In this document: piece after piece, positions 23,503 to 36,039 of the stretch
How the letters are laid out: the number at the start of each line of letters is the position of its first letter
Numbering within the stretch: position 1 is the stretch's first letter
Assembly: GCF_051020975.1 (NCBI RefSeq)
Contig: NW_027478167.1
Span: forward strand, 13,206,001 to 13,270,000
Reading direction: 5' to 3'
Length of the DNA stretch: 64,000 bases
From: Osmia lignaria lignaria
Taxonomy: Eukaryota > Arthropoda > Insecta > Hymenoptera > Megachilidae
Translations under genes and position numbers: made by a program
Notes under the pieces: generated by a model
The model's input: the letters and a program-made list of their open reading frames with translations, nothing else
Database searches by the model: none
Told to the model about the DNA's origin: nothing

Positions 23503-26500
23503 GGAAACTTAATTCTCTACAAAAAAGGTCTCTTAACATTTTGCCATAGCTCGCTTGGTTTCCGAGATATTTGCAGATTTATCTCAAGGGAAGGGGCCTG
23601 ACGGACATATTTCGAGATATTTCTTCTTCTGGTTATTCTTCTTCTGCACAGCTAAGTTGGAAGTGGCATTTACAGCTCGCAATAGTGCAGAGTTATCTCA
23701 AAGAAAGGGGCCACGGTGTTTCTGTATCTCTATTATGTTGGTGCGGCTTCGGAACTTTTAAATATCTTGATATATCTCGAGAACTACGCATCTGATCAAA
23801 AAATATCATAGAACATAAAAAGTAGGAAACCCAATTCTCTACAAAAAAGGTCTCTTAACATTTTGCCATAGCTCGCTTCGTTTCCGAGATATTTGCAGAT
23901 TTATCTCAAGGGAAGGGGCCTGACGGACATATTTCGAGATATTTCTTCTTCTTGTTGTTCTTCTTCTGCACAGCTAAGCTGGAAGTGGCATTTACAGCTC
24001 GCAATAGTGCAGAGTTATCTCAAAGAAAGGGGCCACGGTGTTTCTGTATCTCAATTATGTTGGTGCGGCTTCGGAACTTTTAAATATCTTGATATATCTC
24101 GAGAACTACGCATCTGATCAAAAAATATCATAGAACATAAAAAGTAGGAAACTTAATTCTCTACAAAAAAGGTCTCTTAACATTTTGCCATAGCTCGCTT
24201 CGTTTCCGAGATATTTGCAGATTTATCTCAAGGGAAGGGGCCTGACGGACATATTTCGAGATATTTCTTCTTGTTGTTCTTCTTCTGCACAGCTAAGCTG
24301 GAAGTGGCATTTGCGGCTCGCACTAGTGCAGAGTTATCTCAAAGAAAGGGGCCACGGTGTTTCTGTATCTCTATTATGTTGGTGCGGCTTCGGAACTTTT
24401 AAATATCTTGATATATCTCGAGAACTACGCATCTGATCAAAAAATATCATAGAACATAGAAAGTAGGAAACTTAATTCTCTACAAAAAAGGTCTCTTAAC
24501 ATTTTGCCATAGCTCGCTTCATTTCCGAGATATTTGCAGATTTATCTCAAGGGAAGGGGCCTAACGGACATATTTCGAGATATTTCTTCTTCTTGTTGTT
24601 CTTCTTCTGCACAGCGAAGCTGGAAGTGGCATTCGCAGCTCGCAATAGTGCAGAGTTATCTCAAAGAAAGGGGCCACGGTGTTTCTGTATCTCTATTATG
24701 TTGGTGCGGCTTCGGAACTTTTAAATATCTTGATATATCTCGAGAACTACGCATCTGATCAAAAAATATCATAGAACATAAATAGTAGGAAACTTAATTC
24801 TCTACAAAAAAGGTCTCTCAACATTTTGCCATAGCTCGCTTCGTTTCCGAGATATTTGCACATTTATCTCAAGGGAAGGGGCCTGACGGACATATTTCGA
24901 GATATTTCTTCTTCTTGTTGTTCTTCTTCTGCACAGGTAAGCTGGAAGTGGCATTTACAGCTCGCAATAGTGCAGAGTTATCTCAAAGAAAGGGGCCACG
25001 GTGTTTCTGTATCTCTATTATGTTGGTGCGGCTTCGGAACTTTTAAATATCTTGATATATCTCGAGAACTACGCATCTGATCAAAAAATATCATAGAACA
25101 TAAAAAGTAGGAAACCTAATTCTCTACAAAAAAGGTCTCTTAACATTTTGCCATAGCTCGCTTCGTTTCCGAGATATTTGCAGATTTATCTCAAGGGAAG
25201 GGGCCTGACGGACATATTTCGAGATATTTCTTCTTCTTGTTGTTCTTCTTCTGCACAGCTAAGCTGGAAGTGGCATTTACAGCTCGCAATAGTGCAGAGT
25301 TATCTCAAAGAAAGGGGCCACGGTGTTTCTGTATCTCTATTATGTTGGTGCGGCTTCGGAACTTTTAAATATCTTGATATATCTCGAGAACTACGCATCT
25401 GATCAAAAAATATCATAGAACATAAAAAGTAGGAAACTTAATTCTCTACAAAAAAGGTCTCTTAACATTTTGCCATAGCTCGCTTCGTTTCCGAGATATT
25501 TGCAGATTTATCTCAAGGGAAGGGGCCTGACGGACATATTTCGAGATATTTCTTCTTCTGGTTATTCTTCTTCTGCACAGCTAAGTTGGAAGTGGCATTT
25601 GCAGCTCGCAATAGTGCAGAGTTATCTCAAAGAAAGGGGCCACGGTGTTTCTGTATCTCTATTATGTTGGTGCGGCTTCGGAACTTTTAAATATCCTGAT
25701 ATATCTCGAGAACTACGCATCTGATCAAAAAATATCATGGAACATAAAAAGTAGAAAACTTAATTCTCTACAAAAAAGGTCTCTTAACATTTTGCCATAG
25801 CTCGCTGCGTTTCCGTGATATTTGCAGATTTACCTCAAGGGAAGGGGCCTGACGGACATATTTCGAGATATTTCTTCTTCTTGTTGTTCTTCTTCTGCAC
25901 AGCTAAACTGGAAGTGGCATTTGCAGCTCGCAATAGTGCAGAGTTATCTCAAAGAAAGGGGCCACGGTGTTTCTGTATCTCTATTATGTTGGTGCGGCTT
26001 CGGAACTTTTAAATATCTTGATATATCTCGAGATCTACGCATCTGATCAAAAAATATCATAGAACATAAAAAGTAGGAAACTTAATTCTCTACAAAAAAG
26101 GTCTCTTAACATTTTGCCATAGCTCGCTTCGTTTCCGAGATATTTGCAGATTTATCTCAAGGGAAGGGGCCTGACGGACATATTTCGAGATATTTCTTCT
26201 TCTTGTTGTTCTTCTTCTGCACAGCTAAGCTGGAAGTGGCATTTGCGGCTCGCACTAGTGCAGAGTTATCTCAAAGAAAGGGGCCACGGTGTTTCTGTAT
26301 CTCTATTATGTTGGTGCGGCTTCGGAACTTTTAAATATCTTGATATATCTCGAGAACTACGCATCTGATCAAAAAATATCGTAGAACATAAAAAGTAGGG
26401 AACTTAATTCGCTACAAAAAAGGTCTCTTAACATTTTGCCATAGCTCGCTTGGTTTCCGAGATATTTGCAGATTTATCTCAAGGGAAGGGGCCTCACGGA

Positions 26501-27041
26501 CATATTTCGAGATATTTCTTCTTCGTGTTGTTCTTCTTCTGCACAGCTAAGCTGGAAGTGGCATTTACAGCTCGCAATAGTGCAGAGTTATCTCAAAGAA
26601 AGGGGCCACGGTGTTTCTGTATCTCTATTATGTTGGTGCGGCTTCGGAACTCTTAAATATCTTCATATATCTCGAGAACGACGCATCTGATCAAAAAATA
26701 TCATAGAACATAAAAAGTAGGAGACGTAATTCTCTACAAAAAAGGTCTCTCAACATTTTGCCATAGCTCGCTTCGTTTCCGAGATATTTGCAGATTTATC
26801 TCAAGGGAAGGGGCCTGACGGACATATTTCGAGATATTTCTTCTTCTTGTTGTTCTTCTTCTGCAGAGCTAAACTGGAAGTGGCATTTGCAGCTCGCAAT
26901 AGTGCAGAGTTATCTCAAAGAAAGGGGCCACGGTGTTTCTGTATCTCTATTATGTTGGTGCGGCTTCGGAACTTTTAAATATCTTGATATATCTCGAGAA
27001 CTACGCATCTGATCAAAAAATATCATAGAACATAAAAAGTA
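22537..27041 (+). repeat. Duplicated three-monomer blocks 22537-23502 and 26076-27041
   Basis: The two blocks lie 3,539 bp apart (11 monomers minus one triplet). They share a run of rare changes: ATCGTAGAAC, TAGGGAACTTAATTCGC, GCTTGGTTTCC, CCTCACGG, CTTCATAT, GAGACGTAATTC, CTCTCAACATT and CTGCAGAGC. The only difference I notice is GGAACTATTAAA near 23433 against GGAACTTTTAAA near 26972. Between them, 23503-26075 holds eight other monomers. Confidence 0.85.
23503..26075 (+). repeat. Eight mixed monomers between two duplicated blocks
   Basis: Only satellite is present. Monomers at 23503 and 25432 share a private CTTCTGGTTATTC change in the TTC tract and CTAAGTTGG (again at 28327). The monomer at 24147 is 319 bp. 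The one at 24466 has CGCTTCATTTCC with CCTAACGG, repeated at 28005, exactly 3,539 bp away, the same offset as the flanking duplicated blocks. Confidence 0.75.
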
Positions 27042-28970
27042 GGAAACTTAATTCTCTACAAAAAAGGTCTCTTAACATTTTGCCATAGCTCGCTTCGTTT
27101 CCGAGATATTTGCAGATTTATCTCAAGGGAAGGGGCCTGACGGACATATTTCGAGATATTTCTTCTTCTTGTTGTTCTTCTTCTGCACAGCTAAGCTGGA
27201 AGTGGCATTTGCGGCTCGCACTAGTGCAGAGTTATCTCAAAGAAAGGGGCCACGGTGTTTCTGTATCTCTATTATGTTGGTGCGGCTTCGGAACTTTTAA
27301 ATATCTTGATATATCTCGAGAACTACGCATCTGATCAAAAAATATCATAGAACATAAAAAGTAGGAAACTTAATTCTCTACAAAAAAGGTGTCTTAACAT
27401 TTTGCCATAGCTCGCTTCGTTTCCGGGATATTTGCAGATTTATCTCAAGGGAAGGGGCCTGACGGACATATTTCGAGATATTTCTTCTTGTTGTTCTTCT
27501 TCTGCACAGCTAAGCTGGAAGTGGCATTTGCGGCTCGCACTAGTGCAGAGTTATCTCAAAGAAAGGGGCCACGGTGTTTCTGTATCTCTATTATGTTGGT
27601 GCGGCTTCGGAACTTTTAAATATCTCGATATATCTCGAAAACTACGCTTCTGATCAAAAAATATCATAGAACATAAATTGTAGGAAACATAATTCTCTAC
27701 AAAAAACGTCTCTTAACATTTTGCCATAGCTCGCTTCGTTTCCGAGATATTTGCAGATTTATCTCAAGGGAAGGGGCCTGACGGACATATTTCGAGATAT
27801 TTCTTCTTCTTGTTGTTCTTCTTCTGCACAGCTAAGCTGGAAGTGGCATTTACAGCTCGCAATAGTGCAGAGTTATCTCAAAGAAAGGGGCCACGGTGTT
27901 TCTGTATCTCTATTATGTTGGTGCGGCTTCGGAACTTTTAAATATCTTGATATATCTCGAGAACTACGCATCTGATCAAAAAATATCATAGAACATAAAA
28001 AGTAGGAAACTTAATTCTCTACAAAAAAGGTCTCTTAACATTTTGCCATAGCTCGCTTCATTTCCGAGATATTTGCAGATTTATCTCAAGGGAAGGGGCC
28101 TAACGGACATATTTCGAGATATTTCTTCTTCTTGTTGTTCTTCTTCTGCACAGCTAAGCTGGAAGTGGCATTTACAGCTCGCAATAGTGCAGAGTTATCT
28201 CAAAGAAAGGGGCCACGGTGTTTCTGTATCTCTATTATGTTGGTGCGGCTTCGGAACTTTTAAATATCTTGATATATCTCGAGAACTACGCATCTGATCA
28301 AAAAATATCATAGAACATAAAAAGTAGGAAACTTAATTCTCTACAAAAAAGGTCTCTTAACATTTTGCCATAGCTCGCTTCGTTTCCGAGATATTTGCAG
28401 ATTTATCTCAAGGGAAGGGGCCTGACGGACATATTTCGAGATATTTCTTCTTCTGGTTATTCTTCTTCTGCACAGCTAAGTTGGAAGTGGCATTTGCAGC
28501 TCGCAATAGTGCAGAGTTATCTCAAAGAAAGGGGCCACGGTGTTTCTGTATCTCTATTATGTTGGTGCGGCTTCGGAACTTTTAAATATCTTGATATATC
28601 TCGAGAACTACGCATCTGATCAAAAAATATCATAGAACATAAAAAGTAGGAAACTTAATTCTCTACAAAAAAGGTCTCTTAACATTTTGCCATAGCTCGC
28701 TTCGTTTCCGAGATATTTGCAGATTTATCTCAAGGGAAGGGGCCTGACGGACATATTTCGAGATATTTCTTCTTCTTGTTGTTCTTCTTCTGCACAGCGA
28801 AGCTGGAAGTGGCATTTCCAGCTCGCAATAGTGCAGAGTTATCCCGAAGAAAGGGGCCACGGTGTTTCTGTATCTCTATTATGTTGGTGCGGCTTCGGAA
28901 CTTTTAAATATCTCGATATATCTCGAAAACTACGCTTCTGATCAAAAAATATCATAGAACATAAATTGTA
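27042..28970 (+). repeat. Six mixed monomers of domain II
   Basis: One is 319 bp (27364). The copy at 28005 carries CGCTTCATTTCC and CCTAACGG, and that at 28327 carries CTTCTGGTTATTC, both shared with the 23.5-26.1 kb stretch. The last (28649) has CAGCGAAGC and TTATCCCGAAG. Nothing except satellite is seen. Confidence 0.75.
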
Positions 28971-30896
28971 GGAAACATAATTCTCTACAAAAAAGGTCTC
29001 TTAACATTTTGCCATAGCTCGTTTCGTTTCCGAGATATTTGCAGATATATCTCAAGGGAAGGGGCCTGACGGACATATTTCGAGATATTTCTTCTTCTTG
29101 TTGTTCTTCTTCTGCACAGCTAAACTGGAAGTGGCGTTTCCAGCTCGCAATAACGCAGAGTTATCTCAGAGAAAGGGGCCACGGTGTTTCTGTATCTCTA
29201 TTATGTTGGTGTGGCTTCGGAACTTTTAAATATCTTGATATATCTCGAGAACTACGCATCTGATCAAAAAATATCGTAGAACATAAAAAGTAGGAAACCT
29301 AATTCTCTACAAATAAAGTCTCATAACATTTTGCCATAGCTCGCTTCGTTTCCGAGATATTTGCAGATTTATCTCAAGGGAAGGGGCCTGACGGACATAT
29401 TTCGAGATATTTCTTCTTCTTGTTGTTCTTCTTCTGCACAGCTAAGCTGGAAGTGGCATTTGCAGCTCGCAATAGTGCAGAGTTATCTCAAAGAAAGGGG
29501 CCACGGTGTTTCTGTATCTCTATTATGTTGGTGCGGCTTCGGAACTTTTAAATATCTTGATATATCTCGAGAACTACGCATCTGATCAAAAAATATCGTA
29601 GAACATAAAAAGTAGGAAACTTAATTCTCTACAAAAAAGGTCTCTTAACATTTTGCCATAGCTCGCTTCGTTTCCGAGATATTTGCAGATTTATCTCAAG
29701 GGAAGGGGCCTGACGGACATATTTCGAGATATTTCTTCTTGTTGTTCTTCTTCTGCACAGCTAAGCTGGAAGTGGCATTTGCGGCTCGCACTAGTGCAGA
29801 GTTATCTCAAAGAAAGGGGCCACGGTGTTTCTGTATCTCTATTATGTTGGTGCGGCTTCGGAACTTTTAAATATCTCGATATATCTCGAAAACTACGCTT
29901 CTGATCAAAAAATATCATAGAACATAAATTGTAGGAAACATAATTCTCTACAAAAAACGTCTCTTAACATTTTGCCATAGCTCGTTTCGTTTCCGAGATA
30001 TTTGCAGATATATCTCAAGGGAAGGGGCCTGACGGACATATTTCGAGATATTTCTTCTTCTTGTTGTTCTTCTTCTGCACAGCTAAACTGGAAGTGGCGT
30101 TTCCAGCTCGCAATAACGCAGAGTTATCTCAGAGAAAGGGGCCACGGTGTTTCTGTATCTCTATTATGTTGGTGTGGCTTCGGAACTTTTAAATATCTTG
30201 ATATATCTCGAGAACTACGCATCTGATCAAAAAATATCGTAGAACATAAAAAGTAGGAAACCTAATTCTCTACAAATAAAGTCTCATAACATTTTGCCAT
30301 AGCTCGCTTCGTTTCCGAGATATTTGCAGATTTATCTCAAGGGAAGGGGCCTGACGGACATATTTCGAGATATTTCTTCTTCTTGTTGTTCTTCTTCTGC
30401 ACAGCTAAGCTGGAAGTGGCATTTGCAGCTCGCAATAGTGCAGAGTTATCTCAAAGAAAGGGGCCACGCTGTTTCTGTATCTCTATTATGTTGGTGCGGC
30501 TTCGGAACTTTTAAATATCTTGATATATCTCGAGAACTACGCATCTGATCAAAAAATATCGTAGAACATAAAAAGTAGGAAACTTAATTCTCTACAAAAA
30601 AGGTCTCTTAACATTTTGCCATAGCTCGCTTCGTTTCCGAGATATTTGCAGATTTATCTCAAGGGAAGGGGCCTGACGGACATATTTCGAGATATTTCTT
30701 CTTGTTGTTCTTCTTCTGCACAGCTAAGCTGGAAGTGGCATTTGCGGCTCGCACTAGTGCAGAGTTATCTCAAAGAAAGGGGCCACGGTGTTTCTGTATC
30801 TCTATTATGTTGGTGCGGCTTCGGAACTTTTAAATATCTCGATATATCTCGAAAACTACGCTTCTGATCAAAAAATATCATAGAACATAAATTGTA
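28971..30896 (+). repeat. Trimeric repeat, 963 bp, two nearly identical copies
   Basis: The blocks 28971-29933 and 29934-30896 match monomer by monomer. Markers are GCTCGTTTCG, GTGGCGTTTCC, CAATAACGCAG, CTCAGAGAAAGG and GGTGTGGCTTC in member 1, ACAAATAAAGTCTCATAAC at the start of member 2, and a missing TTC-tract triplet in member 3. I notice only two differences: AAAAGGTC against AAAACGTC at the left end, and CACGGTG against CACGCTG near 30469. Confidence 0.9.
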
Positions 30897-31862
30897 GGAA
30901 ACATAATTCTCTACAAAAAACGTCTCTTAACATTTTGCCATAGCTCGCTTCGTTTCCGAGATATTTGCAGATTCAGCTCAAAGTAACGGGCCTGACGGAC
31001 ATATTTCGAGATATTTCTTCTTCTTGTTGTTCTTCTTCTGCACAGCTAAGCTGGAAGCGGCATTTGCGGCTCGCACTAGTGCAGAGTTATCTCAAAGAAA
31101 GGGGCCACGGTGTTTCTGTATCTCTATTATGTTGGTGCAGCTTCGGAACTTTTAAATATCTCGATATATCTCGAAAACTACGCTTCTGATCAAAAAATAT
31201 CATAGAACATAAATTGTAGGAAACATAATTCTCTACAAAAAAGGTCTCTTATGATTTTGCCATAGCTCGTTTTGTTTCAGAGATATTTGCAGATATATCT
31301 CAAGGGAAGGGGCCTGACGGACATATTTCGAGATATTTCTTCTTCTTGTTGTTCTTCGTCTGCACAGCTAAACTGGAAGTGGCATTTCCAGCTCGTAATA
31401 GTGCAGAGTTATCTGAAAGAAAGGGGCCACGGTGTTGCTGTATCTATATTATGTTAGTGCGGCTTCGGAACTTTTAAATATCTTGATATATCTCGAGAAC
31501 TGCGCATCTGATCAAAAAATATCATAGAACATAAAAAGTAGGAAACTTAATTCTCTACAAATAAGGTCTCTTAACATTTTGCCATAGCTCGCTTCGTTTC
31601 CGAGATATTTGCAGATTTATCTCAAGGGAAGGGGCCTGACGGACATATTTCGAGATATTTCTTCTTCTTGTTGTCCTTTTTCTGCTCAGCTAAGCTGGAA
31701 GTGGCATTTGCAGCTCGCAATAGTGCAGAGTTATCTCAAAGAAAGGGGCCACGGTGTTTCTGTATCTCTATTATGTTGGTGCGGCTTCGGAACTTTTAAA
31801 TATCTCGATATATCTCGAAAACTACGCTTCTGATCAAAAAATATCATACAACATAAATTGTA
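30897..31862 (+). repeat. Three monomers, including a strongly diverged one at 31219-31540
   Basis: The 30897 copy has the rare CAGCTCAAAGTAACGGG block. The 31219 copy is among the most diverged in the window: CTTATGATTTTGCC, CTCGTTTTGTTTCAG, CTTCGTCTGC, TATCTGAAAG, GTTGCTGTATC, TATATTATGTTAGTGC and AACTGCGCATC. The 31541 copy has TGTCCTTTTTCTGCTCAGC, disrupting the trinucleotide tract. Clustering of unusual monomers here may mark a region little touched by homogenisation. Confidence 0.75.
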
Positions 31863-34107
31863 GGAAACATAATTCTCTACAAAAAAGGTCTCTTAACATT
31901 TTGCCATAGCTCGCTTCGTTTCCGAGATATTTGCAGATATATCTCAAGGGAAGGGGCCTGACGGACATATTTCGAGATATTTCTTCTTCTTGTTGTTCTT
32001 CTGCACAGCTAAGCTGGAAGTGGCATTTGCAGCTCGCAATAGTGCAGAGTTATCTCAAAGAAAGGGGCCACGGTGTTTCTATATCTCTATTATGTTGGTG
32101 CGGCTTCGGAACTTTTAAATATCTTGATATATCTCGAGAACTACGCATCTGATCAAAAAATATCATGGAACATAAAAAGTGGCAAACTTAATTCTCTACA
32201 AAAAAGGTCTCTTAACATTTTGCCATAGCTCGCTTGGTTTCCGAGATATTTGCAGATTTATCTCAAGGGAAGGGGCCTGACGGACATATTTCGAGATATT
32301 TCTTCTTCTTGTTGTTCTTCTTCTGCACAGCTAAACTGGAAGTGGCATTTCCAGCTCGCAATAGTGCAGAGTTATCTCAAAGAAAGGGGCCACGGTGTTT
32401 CTGTATCTCTATTATGTTGGTGCGGCTTCGTAACTTTTAAATATCTTGATATATCTCGAGAACTACGCATCTGATCAAAAAGTATCATAGAACATAAAAA
32501 GTAGGAAACTTAATTCTCTACAAAAAAGGTCTCTTAACATGTTGCCATAGCTCGCTTCGTTTCCGAGATATGTGCAGATTTATCTCAAGGGAAGGGTCCT
32601 GACGGACATATTTCTAGATATTTCTTCTTCTTGTTGTTCTTCTTCTGCACAGCTAAGCTGGAAGTGGCATTTGCAGCTCGCAATAGTGCAGAGTTATCTC
32701 AAAGAAAGGGGCCACGGTGTTTCTGTATCTCTGTTATGTTGGTGCGGCTTCGGAACTTTTAAATATCTCGATATATCTCGAAAACTACGCTTCTGATCAA
32801 AAAATATCATACAACATAAATTGTAGGAAACATAATTCTCTACAAAAAAGGTCTCTTAACATTTTGCCATAGCTCGCTTCGTTTCCGAGATATTTGCAGA
32901 TATATCTCAAGGGAAGGGGCCTGACGGACATATTTCGAGATATTTCTTCTTCTTGTTGTTCTTCTGCACAGCTAAGCTGGAAGTGGCATTTGCAGCTCGC
33001 AATAGTGCAGAGTTATCTCAAAGAAAGGGGCCACGGTGTTTCTATATCTCTATTATGTTGGTGCGGCTTCGGAACTTTTAAATATCTTGATATATCTCGA
33101 GAACTACGCATCTGATCAAAAAATATCATGGAACATAAAAAGTGGCAAACTTAATTCTCTACAAAAAAGGTCTCTTAACATTTTGCCATAGCTCGCTTGG
33201 TTTCCGAGATATTTGCAGATTTATCTCAAGGGAAGGGGCCTGACGGACATATTTCGAGATATTTCGCCTTCTTGTTGTTCTTCTTCTGCACGACTAAACT
33301 GGAAGTGGCATTTCCAGCTCGCAATAGTGCAGAGTTATCTCAAAGAAAGGGGCCACGGTGTTTCTGTATCTCTATTATGTTGGTGCGGCTTCGTAACTTT
33401 TAAATATCTTGATATATCTCGAGAACTACGCATCTGATCAAAAAGTATCATAGAACATAAAAAGTAGGAAACTTAATTCTCTACAAAAAAGGTCTCTTAA
33501 CATTTTGCCATAGCTCGCTTCGTTTCCGAGATATTTGCAGATATATCTCAAGGGAAGGGGCCTGACGGACATATTTCGAGATATTTCTTCTTCTTGTTGT
33601 TCTTCTGCACAGCTAAGCTGGAAGTGGCATTTGCAGCTCGCAATAGTGCAGAGTTATCTCAAAGAAAGGGGCCACGGTGTTTCTATATCTCTATTATGTT
33701 GGTGCGGCTTCGGAACTTTTAAATATCTTGATATATCTCGAGAACTACGCATCTGATCAAAAAATATCATGGAACATAAAAAGTGGCAAACTTAATTCTC
33801 TACAAAAAAGGTCTCTTAACATTTTGCCATAGCTCGCTTGGTTTCCGAGATATTTGCAGATTTATCTCAAGGGAAGGGGCCTGACGGACATATTTCGAGA
33901 TATTTCTTCTTCTTGTTGTTCTTCTTCTGCACAGCTAAACTGGAAGTGGCATTTCCAGCTCGCAATAGTGCAGAGTTATCTCAAAGAAAGGGGCCACGGT
34001 GTTTCTGTATCTCTATTATGTTGGTGCGGCTTCGGAACTTTTAAATATCTTGATATATCTCGAGAACTACGCATCTGATCAAAAAATATCATGGAACATA
34101 AAAAGTG
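31863..34107 (+). repeat. Alternating 319-bp and GCTTGG-type monomers (963- and 641-bp units)
   Basis: A 319-bp monomer with a TTC-tract triplet lost on the right side and TTTCTATATC begins at 31863, 32826 and 33467. Each is followed by a monomer with GTGGCAAACTTAATTC and GCTTGGTTTCC (32182, 33145, 33786). A third monomer (32504) is present only in the first unit. Unit lengths are therefore 963, 641 and 641 bp, another case in which repeats differ by a whole monomer. Confidence 0.8.
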
Positions 34108-35717
34108 GCAAACTTAATTCTCTACAAAAAAGGTCTCTTAACATTTTGCCATAGCTCGCTTGGTTTCCGAGATATTTGCAGATTTATCTCAAGGGAAGGG
34201 GCCTGACGGACATATTTCGAGATATTTCGCCTTCTTGTTGTTCTTCTTCTGCACAGCTAAACTGGAAGTGGCATTTCCAGCTCGCAATAGTGCAGAGTTA
34301 TCTCAAAGAAAGGGGCCACGGTGTTTCTGTATCTCTATTATGTTGGTGCGGCTTCGTAACTTTTAAATATCTTGATATATCTCGAGAACTACGCATCTGA
34401 TCAAAAAGTATCATAGAACATAAAAAGTAGGAAACTTAATTCTCTACAAAAAAGGTCTCTTAACATTTTGCCATAGCTCGCTTCGTTTCCGAGATATTTG
34501 CAGATTTATCTCGAGGGAAGGGGCCTGACGGACATATTTCGAGATATTTCTCCTTCTTGTTGTTCTTCTTCTGCACAGCTAAGCTGGAAGTGGCATTTGC
34601 GGCTCGCACTAGTGCAGAGTTATCTCAAAGAAAGGGGCCACGGTGTTTCTGTATCTCTATTATGTTGGTGCGGCTTCGGAACTTTTAAATATCTCGATAT
34701 ATCTCGAAAACTACGCTTCTGATCAAAAAATATCATAGGACAGAGATTGTAGGAAACATAATTCTCTACAAAAAAGGTCTCTTAACATTTTGCCATAGCT
34801 CGTTTCGTTTCCGAGATATTTGCAGATTTATCTCAAGGGAAGGGGCCTGACGGACATATTTCGAGATATTTCTTCTTCTTGTTGTTCTTCTTCTGCACAG
34901 CTAAACTGGAAGTGGCATTTGCAGCTCGCAATAGTGCAGAGTTATCTCAAAGAAAGGGGCCACGGTGTTTCTGTATCTCTATTATGTTGGTGCGGCTTCG
35001 GAACTTTTAAATATCTTGATATATCTCGAGAACTACGCATCTGATCAAAAAATATCATAGAACATAAAAAGTAGGAAACTTAATTCTCTACAAAAAAGGT
35101 CTCTTAACATTTTGCCATAGCTCGCTTCGTTTCCGAGATATTTGCAGATATCTCTCAAGGGAAGGGGCCTGACGGACATATTTCGAGATATTTCTTCTTC
35201 TTGTTGTTCTTCTTCTGCACAGCTAAGCTGGAAGTGGCATTTGCAGCTCGCAATAGTGCAGAGTTATCTCAAAGAAAGGGGCCACGGTGTTTCTGTATCT
35301 CTATTATGTTGGTGCGGCTTCGGAACTTTTAAATATGTTGATATATCTCGAGAACTACGCATCTGATCAAAAAATATCATAGAACATAAAAAGTAGGAAA
35401 CTTAATTCTCTACAAAAAAGGTCTCTTAACATTTTGCCATAGCTCGCTTCGTTTCCGAGATATTTGCAGATTTATCTCGAGGGAAGGGGCCTGACGGACA
35501 TATTTCGAGATATTTCTTCTTCTTGTTGTTCTTCTTCTGCACAGCTAAGCTGGAAGTGGCATTTGCGGTTCGCACTAGTGCAGAGTTATCTCAAAGAAAG
35601 GGGCCACGGTGTTTCTGTATCTCTATTATGTTGGTGCGGCTTCGGAACTTTTAAATATCTCGATATATCTCGAAAACTACGCTTCTGATCAAAAAATATC
35701 ATAGGACAGAGATTGTA

Positions 35718-36039
35718 GGAAACATAATTCTCTACAAAAAAGGTCTCTTAAGATTTTGCCATAGCTCGTTTCGTTTCCGAGATATTTGCAGATATATCTC
35801 AAGGGAAGGGGCCTGACGGACATATTTCGAGATATTTCTTCTTCTTGTTGTTCTTCTTCTGCACAGCTAAACTGGAAGTGGCATTTGCAGCTCGCAATAG
35901 TGCAGAGTTATCTCAAAGAAAGGAGCCACGGTGTTTCTGGATCTCTATTACGTTGGTGCGGCTTCGGAACTTTTAAATATCTTGATATAACTCGAGAACT
36001 ACGCATCTGATCAAAAAATATCATAGAACATAAAAAGTA
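35718..36039 (+). repeat. Diverged monomer within the large duplication
   Basis: This copy has private changes not seen in neighbours: AAGGAGCCACGG, TTTCTGGATCTC, ATTACGTTGG and GATATAACTCGAG. It lies within the three monomers that are missing from the second copy of the large duplication, so it has no partner there. Confidence 0.7.

Noticed and set aside
29312..29320. AATAAA polyadenylation signal in ACAAATAAAGTC (also near 30275)
   Set aside because: It is a point variant of the usual A6 tract in two copies of the same trimer, without a transcription unit.
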